A DNA stretch of 64,000 nt, from the NCBI GenBank assembly GCA_011526565.1, contig WYBL01000081.1, positions 62,001 through 126,000 on the forward strand. Direction: 5' to 3'. A program made the translations under genes and the position numbers. The notes beneath the pieces were generated by a model, which worked only from the letters and a program-made list of their open reading frames with translations, ran no database searches and was not told the origin of the DNA. Origin of the DNA: Acidobacteriota bacterium (lineage in GTDB: Bacteria; Acidobacteriota; Vicinamibacteria; Fen-336). Numbering within the stretch: the stretch's first letter is position 1; each line of letters begins with the position of its first letter. Below are positions 10,001-17,600 of the stretch, in pieces.

Positions 10001-11949
10001 GGGTCGAGCACGACGACGCCCTGGGTGGTCGCGAACCACAGGCGCCCCGCGCGGTCGCGGAAGCCCGCCGGCTGGCCCGGGCCCGTGCACTGCGCGCTCT
10101 TCATGCCGTCGGTGCGGTCGAAGGTGCGCGGCGCGATGCGGGCCAGGTCACCGGCGGCGCGCGCGCGCAGCTCGTGCTTGCCCACCCGGGAGATGCCGCG
10201 GCTGGTGCCGAGCCACAGGTGGCCGCTGCCGTCGTCGCGGAGCTGGGTCACGGCGTCGCTCGGCAGGCCGTCCGCGGAGCCGAGCGCTCGGAATCGCTCG
10301 CCCTGGCGCCAGGCGACGCCGCCGTTGGTGCCGAGCCACAGGGTGCCCTCCGAGTCGACGAAGACCGCCAGCACCAGGTTGGAGGGCAGGCCGTGCTCGG
10401 TCGTGAACACTTCGAAGCGGCGGCCGTCGAAGCGCACGAGGCCGGCGCCGTCGGTGCCCGCCCAGAGCGCACCGTCCGCGTCTTCGGCGAGCCCGATCAC
10501 CGAGTTCGCGGGCAGGCCGTCGGCGACCCGGTAGCTGCGCCAGCGGCCCGCCTCGCGGACGGAGAGGCCGTCGATGGTGGCGGCCCACACCCGTCCCGCG
10601 CGGTCGACCATCACGCCGCGCACGTTGTCGTTGGCGAGGCCGTCGGCCGCGCGATGCACGGCGAAGCGCCCGTCGGGAGCGCGGCGCCAGACTCCGGCGC
10701 CGTAGGTGCCGATCCACAGGCCACCCTCGGCGTCTTCGGCCAGCGAGCGCACCGCGATGCCGCGCGGCCACGGAGTCGCCACCGGCTCGAAGCGCCCGTC
10801 GCGCATCCGGTCGAGGCCGCCCGCGGTGCCGGCCCACAGGGTGCCGGCGCGGTCTTCGAGCGTCGTGTAGGCGAAATCGCGCGAGAGCCCCTCGCGGGTC
10901 GTGTACGAGGTGACGCTGCCGTCGCGCAGCCGGGCCAGGCCGGCGCCGTTGGTGCCGACCCAGAGCGAGCCCTCGTGATCGAGCCACAGCGAGTAGACGA
11001 CGTCGGCGGGCAGGCCCTCGGCCGTCGTCGTCGTGGCCAGCCGGCGGCCGTCGAAGCGGGCCAGGCCGCCACCGCTGGTGCCGACCCACAACGTGCCCTC
11101 GCCGTCCTCGCGGACCGCCGCGACGTGGGCCGCGCGCAGCGGCTCGAGACCCGGCGGCAGCGGCTGGACCCGATCCCCGGCGAAGGCGACGAGGCCGCCG
11201 CCCGCCGTGCCCACCCACACGCCGCCGGCGGCGCGTGGGGCGACCGTGTTGAGCAGTTGCGCCGGCAGCCCGTGGCGCTCGTCGATGCGGGCCCAGGTGC
11301 CGTCGGGCGCGCGGCGGCGCAGGCCCTCGCCGAGGGTGGCGGCCCACAGGGTGCCGTCCTGCTCCTGGGCCAGCGCGATCACGACCCGGCCCGCGTCCTC
11401 GATCGGGACCGCCTCGAAGCGGCCGCGATGGTGGCGCACGAGGCCGCCGCCGTTGGTGCCGATCCAGACTGCGCCGTCGCGGACGTCGGCGTGCAGCGCG
11501 CGCACGATGTCCGAGGTGAGTCCCTGCTCGCGCGTGAAGCGCTCGAAGCTGCCGCCGTGCAGGCGGGTCAGGCCGCCGCCGTTGGTGCCGATCCACAGGG
11601 CGCCGTCGCGGTCCTCGCACAGGGCGCGAATGCCGTTGTTGCCCAACTGCGGGGTGTTGGCCCGGTTGTAGACGGTGAAGCGCACGCCGTCGAAGCGGGC
11701 CAGGCCCTCGAAAGTGCCCGCCCACAGGTAGCCCTGGCGGGTCTGCAGCACCGCGTTGACGGTGGCGTTGGGCAGACCCTGGTCGAGGTTCCAGGCGTCG
11801 AGTCCGTACTGGGTGAGGGCCTTGCCGGCGTCGAGGCGGCCCTGCGCGTCCGCGGGAGCGGACACGAGAGCCGCGGCGAGCGCAATCGGGGTGGCGAGTC
11901 GGCGAGGGAGCAAGCGGGGCGTGGCCCTTCGGAGGAGCGGACCCCTCAC
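7030..11949 (-). CDS. hybrid-type sensor histidine kinase with periplasmic two-component-regulator propeller
   Basis: About 1639 residues from GTG 11949; a TTG at 11913 is the alternative, keeping the signal peptide (ATPIALAAALVSAPADAQ). Order: repeated Reg_prop blades (LWIGTNGGGLTRL and variants, residues about 50-600), Y_Y_Y domain (about 695-750), one membrane helix (about 766-786), two GAF domains (about 826-973 and 1000-1153), two PAS domains (about 1173-1406), HisKA with phospho-acceptor His in VVHDLKNPL (about residue 1424), then HATPase_c with NLVGNAIKF and GTGLGLHFC boxes. No receiver or HTH domain follows, unlike the Bacteroides hybrid two-component systems, so a separate response regulator is needed; none is adjacent. 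The ligand is unknown. The gene is divergent from the kinase-like gene at 12007 and convergent with the selenoprotein gene, 8 bp apart. Confidence 0.88.
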   Translation of the reverse strand: MRGPLLRRATPRLLPRRLATPIALAAALVSAPADAQGRLDAGKALTQYGLDAWNLDQGLPNATVNAVLQTRQGYLWAGTFEGLARFDGVRFTVYNRANTPQLGNNGIRALCEDRDGALWIGTNGGGLTRLHGGSFERFTREQGLTSDIVRALHADVRDGAVWIGTNGGGLVRHHRGRFEAVPIEDAGRVVIALAQEQDGTLWAATLGEGLRRRAPDGTWARIDERHGLPAQLLNTVAPRAAGGVWVGTAGGGLVAFAGDRVQPLPPGLEPLRAAHVAAVREDGEGTLWVGTSGGGLARFDGRRLATTTTAEGLPADVVYSLWLDHEGSLWVGTNGAGLARLRDGSVTSYTTREGLSRDFAYTTLEDRAGTLWAGTAGGLDRMRDGRFEPVATPWPRGIAVRSLAEDAEGGLWIGTYGAGVWRRAPDGRFAVHRAADGLANDNVRGVMVDRAGRVWAATIDGLSVREAGRWRSYRVADGLPANSVIGLAEDADGALWAGTDGAGLVRFDGRRFEVFTTEHGLPSNLVLAVFVDSEGTLWLGTNGGVAWRQGERFRALGSADGLPSDAVTQLRDDGSGHLWLGTSRGISRVGKHELRARAAGDLARIAPRTFDRTDGMKSAQCTGPGQPAGFRDRAGRLWFATTQGVVVLDPARLQGDDRAPTVVVEEVVIDGAAHPAAALRTPTRPGRVEFRFTALTLRAPSRVQFRFRLEGFDEAWSPPGDRRLVEYTKLPPGEYVFRVAARNGDGPWSDGSAALALVVPPRFHETRAFFVLAGLALLALVLGAHQLRMRALRSRERELTALVEDRTQSLAEAKERAEASRAEAVRLLGAAEAIGSAIGLEEVLDRILAELGAVVRYDGASVQQLRGDRLEVVGARGLATRPGPAGPAPAGDPRGLEVVRGGAPLIAEGDEIGGGARRSWLGVPLRFGERVTGVIVLDRGEPGAYRETHARAAEAFAAHAAIAIEHARLHDMALRELSEREAAESELRRQGAYLASLNETALAVMNRLDVEPLLEMLVSRAAALLGAPEGFLYLEAGGGSHLRCRVALGRQPLDLHVQPGEGAVGRVWQTGTAVLVDEYDTWVGRSPQVPPGRLQALLAVPLRFGGRVAGALGLAHDTVSQRRFTPAEAEQLARFGELASIALENARLFAQARQELADRTVAQQAAAKSEERYRDLFEQSLGLICTHDLDGVLLSVNSAAAGSLGRQAAAMQGRSLREFLPAEALPGFDAYLREIRETGQAEGLLHILDADGAVHVWRYRNVKREPPDGSAYVIGFAQDVTEERAAQARLRESEERFRELAENIESVFFLRAPDGERVLYASPAYERVWGRPRSALLADVGELLAAAHADDRAALQAALAAHDGYELEYRVVPPSGPVRWVHVREFPVRGEQGELLRFAGIAEDVSGRKQLERLREDLAHTVVHDLKNPLTAIMGSLDILSATARDQLSDAQRQILRAATGGGHRLLGLVETLLDVSRLEGGAMPVERETVPLLPLLQEIAELELPLAERKLLRLSCDAQPEMLAADADRTLVLRVLQNLVGNAIKFTPGGGAVRVFARPDGTGGFVRLAVEDSGPGIGPELHERLFEKFSAGRDPRSGTGLGLHFCRLAVEAHGGRIWVESVPGRGATFSFTLPAARG

Positions 11950-12006
11950 GCTACACGCGAGCGGCCTCGGCCTGCAACCGGTCGCGGCCGGCGTAAGCTC
12001 CTGCCG

Positions 12007-12957
12007 ATGAACGGTGACGTGGTCCTGATCGCCGGCCTGCCCGGCGCCGGCAAGACCACGCTGGCGCAGGGCCACGTCGCGCGCGGCTACGCGCGGCTCA
12101 ACCGCGACGACGCCGGCGGCACGCTGCGCGACCTGCTGCCGGCGCTCGACGCGCTCCTCGCCGCCGGCCGCGACCGCGTCGTGCTCGACAACACGTACGG
12201 CGCGCGCGCCGCCCGCGCCGAGGTGATCTCGGTCGCCCGCGCGCGCGGCGTGCCGGTGCGCTGCGTGTGGCTGCGCACCGGCCTCGAGCAGGCGCAGGTC
12301 AACGTCGCGCGGCGGATGGTCCGGCGCCACGGGAAGCTGCTGGCCGGCGCCGAACTGCGGCGGGCGGGCCGCAGCGACCCCGGCGCCTACGGGCCCGAGG
12401 TGCTGGTGCGCCACCAGCGCGGCTTCGAACCGCCGCGGCTCGAGGAGGGCTTCGCCTCCGTCGAGGAGCGGCCGTTCGTGCCGGAGCCGCCGAAACACGA
12501 CGCACGCGGCGCGATCCTGCTCCGCTACGAGGGCGTGCTGCACCACTCCCGCTCCGGGGCCCGCGCGCCGCGCGACGTCGGCGACGCGGTCGTGCCGGCG
12601 GGGCGCGGCGCTGCGCTGCGCCGCCACCTGCGCGAAGGGCGGTCGCTGGCCCTCGGCTACTCGTGGCGGCCCGAGCGCGCCGGCGGAGCGACGGCCGACG
12701 ACACGTTCGCGGCGCTGCTCGCGCACACCCATCGCGAGCTCGGCGTCGAGCTCGACGCGGTGCTCTGCCCGCACGGTGGCCGCCCCCCGGCCTGCTGGTG
12801 CCAGCCGCCGTTGCCGGGCCTGGCCGCGCTGCTCGTCGAGCGCCACGGCCTCGACCCCGCCCGCTGCCTGCTCGTCGGCGCGGACGCCGCCGATCTCGCC
12901 CTGGCCCGCCGGATGGGCTTCGCCTTCCGCTCCGCCGACCGTTTCTTCCGGGCCTGA
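12007..12957 (+). CDS. P-loop polynucleotide-kinase-like protein with degenerate HAD phosphatase domain
   Basis: 316 residues from ATG 12007. Residues 1-150 are an AAA_33/PNK-type kinase: Walker A GLPGAGKTT (10-18), RLNRDDAG, and DNTYGARAARAEVI. From about residue 168 the protein resembles the HisB-N/GmhB branch of HAD phosphatases. It keeps the zinc-site pattern CPHG...CWC (C254, H256, C263, C265) and the final VGADAADLALARRMGF motif. The first motif, normally DxDGT, reads RYEGV: the nucleophile Asp is Arg173 and the acid/base Asp is Glu175. The usual RKPxPG Lys is also absent (CQPPLPG). The phosphatase half is therefore probably inactive. The layout recalls PNKP-type end-healing enzymes in reverse order; the true substrate is unknown. 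Confidence 0.75.
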   Translation: MNGDVVLIAGLPGAGKTTLAQGHVARGYARLNRDDAGGTLRDLLPALDALLAAGRDRVVLDNTYGARAARAEVISVARARGVPVRCVWLRTGLEQAQVNVARRMVRRHGKLLAGAELRRAGRSDPGAYGPEVLVRHQRGFEPPRLEEGFASVEERPFVPEPPKHDARGAILLRYEGVLHHSRSGARAPRDVGDAVVPAGRGAALRRHLREGRSLALGYSWRPERAGGATADDTFAALLAHTHRELGVELDAVLCPHGGRPPACWCQPPLPGLAALLVERHGLDPARCLLVGADAADLALARRMGFAFRSADRFFRA

Positions 12958-12982
12958 AGAGAGACCCCACAGGTACCCCTGG

Positions 12983-13012
12983 TTGCTTTTCGCGGAACTT
13001 TACTTGTATCTT
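12983..13012 (+). promoter_or_regulatory. candidate sigma70-type promoter of the MarR-arsM operon
   Basis: TTGCTT (12983-12988) and TATCTT (13007-13012) are separated by 18 nt. The -10 lies inside the palindrome at 13001-13019, so a bound repressor would block it. The assignment is by eye; a second -10-like TATAGA occurs at 13018-13023. Confidence 0.4.
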
Positions 13013-13019
13013 ACAAGTA
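13001..13019. promoter_or_regulatory. perfect inverted repeat, probable operator of the Cys-rich MarR regulator
   Basis: TACTTGTA (13001-13008), TCT, TACAAGTA (13012-13019): an 8-bp perfect inverted repeat with a 3-nt spacer, 22 bp before the regulator start codon. MarR proteins typically bind 16-20 bp palindromes at their own promoter. Confidence 0.7.
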
Positions 13020-13040
13020 TAGAACCCTGAGGAGGCGGAC

Positions 13041-13631
13041 GTGGGCCAGAAGAAGCAGAAGGGGCCGGCGAGCGACGAGGCGATGTGCCTGGGACTGCCG
13101 GTGCGCGAGGAGCGCGACGACGAGGCGCGGCGGCTTCTGGACGGCATCCAGTCGCTGGTGCGGCGCTTCGCGGTGGCCGAGCGCGCCGACGTCAACTGCT
13201 GCGGCCTGACGGTCGCCCAGGCGGCGACGATCGAGGCGCTGGCCGTCGTCGGCCCGATGCGGCTCGGCGCGCTGGGCCAGCGGCTGGGGGTGCAGGCCTC
13301 CACCCTGACGCGCAACGTCGATCGCCTCGAGAAGGCGGGGCTGGTGCGGCGCGAGGTCGACCCGGAGGACGCCCGCGCCGCCCGCGTCGCCCTGACGGCG
13401 GGCGGCCGCAAGGCGGCGCGCCAGGTCGAACGCCAGGAGGAGGCCTTCGCGCGCACGGTGCTCGAGCGGATCCCCGCCGAGCGCCGGGCCCATGCGCTGG
13501 GCGCGTTGCAGGACCTGCTGGTGGCCGTGCGGGAGGCGACCGAGAGCTGCTGCCCGGGCGCCTTCGACCACCTGATGACCGATTTCCCGGGGGAGTCGTG
13601 CTGCGGCCCGGCCGCAGACTCGAAGTGCTGA
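13041..13631 (+). CDS. MarR-family regulator with Cys-rich N- and C-termini (probable arsenic responder)
   Basis: 196 residues from GTG 13041, behind GAGGAGG. The winged helix is clear: LGALGQRLGVQASTLTRNVD (recognition) and the wing VRREVDPEDARAARVALT. Unusual cysteines are C16, the pair in DVNCCGLT before the DNA-binding domain, and the tail SCCPGAF...ESCCGP...SKC. The next gene, 11 bp downstream, is an arsenite methyltransferase carrying the same SCCGP motif. As(III) binding by vicinal thiols that releases the operator at 13001-13019 is the simplest reading, but it is inferred from context. Confidence 0.85.
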   Translation: MGQKKQKGPASDEAMCLGLPVREERDDEARRLLDGIQSLVRRFAVAERADVNCCGLTVAQAATIEALAVVGPMRLGALGQRLGVQASTLTRNVDRLEKAGLVRREVDPEDARAARVALTAGGRKAARQVERQEEAFARTVLERIPAERRAHALGALQDLLVAVREATESCCPGAFDHLMTDFPGESCCGPAADSKC

Positions 13632-13642
13632 GGAGGATGGCG

Positions 13643-14557
13643 ATGACGGCGACGAGCGTGGAGACGAAGAAGGCGAAGAGCTGCTGCGGGCCGGAGTGCT
13701 GCGCGGACGAGGCTCCGAAGGCAGAGGCCGCGAAGCCGGCGGCCGCGCCCGAGCGGATGGTCGCGGAGGTCCGCGAGAAGTACGGCCGCATTGCCGCCGA
13801 GGGCGGCTCCTGCTGCGGCCCCAACTCCTGCGGCGGGACCTCCGAGGTCCCGGTCTCGCTCGGCATCGGCTACAGCCCGGAGGAGCTCGCCGCACTGCCC
13901 GAGGGCGCGAACCTCGGCCTCGGCTGCGGCGCGCCGCTCGCGGCGCTCGCCCCGCGGCGCGGCGAGACCGTGCTCGACCTCGGCTCCGGCGCTGGCATCG
14001 ACGTGCTGCTCGCCGCCCGCGCGGTCGGCGAGGAGGGCCGCGCGATCGGCATCGACATGACGCCCGAGATGCTGAAGAAGGCCCGCGCCAACGCGGCGAA
14101 GGTCGGCGCCTGGAACGCCGAGTTCCGCGAGGGCCGGCTCGAGGAGCTGCCGGTCGCCAGCGCCTCGGTCGACGCCGTCACCAGCAACTGCGTGATCAAC
14201 CTGGTGCCCGACAAGTCGAAGGTGTTCGCCGAGGTGGCGCGGGTGCTGAGGCCCGGCGGGCGGCTGGTGATCTCCGACATCGTGCTCGACGGAGCGCTGC
14301 CCGAGCGCATCGAGCGCGACGTCTACGCCTACGTCGGCTGCATCTCGGGCGCCGCACTGCGCGAGCGCTACTTCGGCTGGCTGCGCGCGGCCGGCTTCGC
14401 CGAGATCGAGGTGCTGAAGGACGTCGACTACCTCGCGATGCTGAAGGACACGGCACCCGAGGAGGCCGGCGCGGTGCTCGAGCGCACCGGCACGAAGTGG
14501 GAAGAGATCGAAGGCCGCGTCCGCTCGATCACCTTCCGCGCCCGCAAGGCCGCCTGA
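13643..14557 (+). CDS. arsM: arsenite S-adenosylmethionine methyltransferase
   Basis: 304 residues. ATG 13643 is preferred over ATG 13637 because AGGAGG (13631-13636) would touch the earlier one. The N-terminus has SCCGPECC and SCCGPNSC clusters. SAM motif I is DLGSGAGID (about 111-119). Cysteines C95 (GLGCGAP), C183 (NCVINL) and C233 (VGCISG) match the conserved As-binding cysteines of ArsM, including the 50-residue spacing between the last two. The enzyme methylates As(III) in the cytoplasm to volatile or exportable forms. It is cotranscribed with the MarR gene just upstream. Confidence 0.92.
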   Translation: MTATSVETKKAKSCCGPECCADEAPKAEAAKPAAAPERMVAEVREKYGRIAAEGGSCCGPNSCGGTSEVPVSLGIGYSPEELAALPEGANLGLGCGAPLAALAPRRGETVLDLGSGAGIDVLLAARAVGEEGRAIGIDMTPEMLKKARANAAKVGAWNAEFREGRLEELPVASASVDAVTSNCVINLVPDKSKVFAEVARVLRPGGRLVISDIVLDGALPERIERDVYAYVGCISGAALRERYFGWLRAAGFAEIEVLKDVDYLAMLKDTAPEEAGAVLERTGTKWEEIEGRVRSITFRARKAA

Positions 14558-14565
14558 GAGGATCG

Positions 14566-14596
14566 CCCCGCCGGCCGCGCGCTGCGGCCGGCGGGG
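14566..14596. terminator. hairpin terminator between convergent arsM and the repeat protein gene
   Basis: A perfect 13-bp stem, CCCCGCCGGCCGC (14566-14578) with GCGGCCGGCGGGG (14584-14596), loop GCGCT. It sits between two 3' ends and can serve both strands. There is no U-tract. Confidence 0.6.
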
Positions 14597-14607
14597 TCGC
14601 ACTCAGC

Positions 14608-17600
14608 TCACTCCAGGACGGCGGTCGCCACCGCGCCTTCGACGACCACGACCGTCGGGCCCGCGCGCACCTCGCCGCTCTCGCCGACCAGCTCGATGCG
14701 GTAGCTGCCCGGCGTCACGTTCTCGATCCGGGTGCGGGTGCCGTGGAGGCGGATCTCGGCGATGCCGTTGCACCAGCAGCGCACGTACTCCTCGCCGTCG
14801 GGCTGGATCAGCCGCACCCGCCCCGACATCGGCTGCGCCGACTCCAGCTCCAGCGTGCCGCCCGGGGTCAGCCCGACGCGCAGCCCCTCGCCCGGCGCCG
14901 TCACCGGCAACGTGGCCGTGCCGTAGCCCGTGGCCGACGTCGAGAGCAGATAGCGCCCCGGGGCCAGGCCGATCGTGAGGAAGCCGTCCTGGTCGACGCC
15001 CGAGTGGGCGTTGGCGACGATCCGCCGCGCCGCGTCGCGCACCACGATCAGCGCGTCGAGCGGCCGCTGGTCGCGGGCGTCGACCACCGCCACCTTGAGC
15101 CCCTGCGCGGGCATCAGCGCGATCTCCAGCGCGTCTGCGGGCTGTCCGCGCACCAGTTCGACCTCGCGCACTTCCTGGCCGAAGCCGGCCAGCGACGTGA
15201 CCAGCCGGTAGCGGCCCTCGCGCACGCCGCGCTTGAAGAACGCGCCGTCGGCACCGGTGCGCAGCGTGTCCGCGGGCGTGTTGTCGCGGCCGTCGAGTTT
15301 CCACAGGGAGATCGTGACGTCGGCCAGCGGCCGCTGGTCGTCGGCGGCGATCACGCGGCCGGCGATCGCTGCGCCGGTCACGTCGAGGTCGAGCGTCGCG
15401 CTGCCGGCGACCACGTACTCCGTCTCGTACGAGAGCTCGCGGGCCGAGACCGAGACCTGGTGCAGGCCCGTCTCCAGCCCCACCGCTTCGTACGCGCCGC
15501 TGCCGTCGGTGCGTGCGGTCTGCCCCTCCGCGCCGCCCACGGGCTGGAACGAGACGAAGGCCCCGACCACCGGCTCTCCGTCGCGCACGACGTGGCCGCC
15601 GACCACGACGTCCGCGGCGAACTCGAGCTCGACCTCGGCCTCCGCGCCTGCCGCCAGCGTGAGTTGCCGCGAGCGGCTGGTGCGCATGTTGCCTTCCATC
15701 GTCGCGACCATCGCGCTGACGCGGACGCGGCCGGCCGGCGCCCGCTCGACGCGGAACGTGCCGTCGGCGCCGATCACGCCGTCGCCGCTGCGGCCGTCTT
15801 CGGCCTGGACGTAGACCACCCGCATCGCGGCTTCTCCCGCCGGCATCCCGCTGACGCGGCCGCGCAGCACCGCGGTGCGCGGCTTCTCGATCACCAGCCT
15901 CAGCGCGGGCGACTTCTCCGGGTCGACGTCCTCCTGCTTCGCCTGGCCATCCGCGCCACGGGCCCACACGACGTAGCGCCCGGGCGCCAGGCCCTCGAGC
16001 CGGAAGCGGCCCTCGGCATCTGCCTCCGCGCCCGCGTTCTCGCCGCCGGCCGCCGCCGTGGTCGCCCCCACGCGGGCGTCGGCGACGGGGCGGCCTCCTT
16101 CGTCCACCACGACACCTGCCAGCGACAGGCCGCGGCGCAGGCGGGCGTCCTGTCGCGCTCCCTCGGGCGGCACCTGGACTTTCGCCCGCTCGCTGCGGAA
16201 GCCGGACTTGCGGAACTGCACCTGGAAGGCGCCGGTCGCAACGCCGTGAAGCTCGTAGTCGCCTGCGGCGTCGGTCTCGCCCGAGGCTCCGTCGCGGGCC
16301 TCGACGGCCACCCGCACGTCGGCGAGCGGCTGCCCCTCCTCGTCGAGGACGCGGCCGCGCAGCGTCGCTCCCGCGTCCAGCCGCAGCGCCAGCGGCTCCG
16401 CGTCTTCATGAGCGGCGACGGTGACGTCGTCGACGGTCAGCGGCAGGAAGCCCTCCGCGACCACCACGAGCCGGTACTGCCCCTCGGGAACCTCGTCGAG
16501 CGAGAACGCGCCGCCGCCGAACTCCTCCTCGCGCGCGTACGCATCGGCCATCTCGAACGGCATCGCCCCATCCTCGTCGGCGTCGCGCACCGGGGCCAGC
16601 CGGACCGAGAAGGCGGCGATCGGCTCGCCGTTGCGGCCGTCGACGACGCTGCCGGCGAGCGTGGCCGTGGGGCGCAGCACGAGGGTCACGTCGCTGGCCG
16701 GCGCCTCGACCTCGACCTCCTCGAAATCGAGCGGCGGCGCCTCCGCCGCGGACACGGTGTGCGGCCCGGCGGCGAGACCCTCGAGCACGAAGCGGCCCTC
16801 CGCGTCGCTGACCGCTTCCGCCGCGTCGGCGCGCTGGCTGAACAGCGCCATCATGTCGCCGCCTTCGGCCGTCGGGCGGGCGAACACCGCGACGCCGGCC
16901 ACCGGCTCCTCGCCACGCACCACACGACCCCTGATCTCCACGCCACGGGCCAGCGTGACCGCGCGCGGCTGCGCCTCCGCGGGAACCTGGTCGCGCAGGA
17001 CGAGGGGCCGGAACCCGGGCTTGTGGAAGGCGAGGTGGTGCGGCCGGTTGCCGACGCCGAGCGCGAAGCGGCCGTCGGCGTCGGTCTCGACGTGACCGGG
17101 GCCGCGGAACGCCGCCAGCAGCAGGTGGCTGGGCATGCCCGCCTGCGGGAGCACACCGTCCTCGGCGGCAGCCACGGCGACCCCGGCGAGCGGAGCCCCG
17201 CTCTCGTCGACGACACGACCCGCCAGAGGCACGCCCACCTCGAGCACGATGCGCGCCGTGCCGCCCGCCTCGGGCAGCGGAGCGACGCGCGCCGCGAAGC
17301 CACGCCGCACCGCCATCAGCGCTCCCGCTCCGGGGAGGCGGCCGCGGCGGGTGTCGACGTGGAGCTCGAACCGGCCGTCGCCGTCGCTGAGCGCGGAGCG
17401 GGCGCCGACGAGGTCGAAATCGCTCGCGTAGAACGCGGGCATGCCCTCGGGCACCCACACCACGCTCGCGCCGGCGAGCGGCTGCCCCTTGGCGTCGACC
17501 ACCGTGCCGGCGATGCGCGGCACGGCCTCGAGGTCGGCGTCGCGCCGCGCGGTCGTCGCGCGCCGCAGGTCCTGGGGCTCGGAGCCGCCCGCCGCCTCCT

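Noticed and set aside
13629-13646. TGA at the end of the Cys-rich MarR gene as a second selenocysteine codon
   Set aside because: The frame meets another TGA at 13644-13646, and AGGAGG for arsM follows directly.
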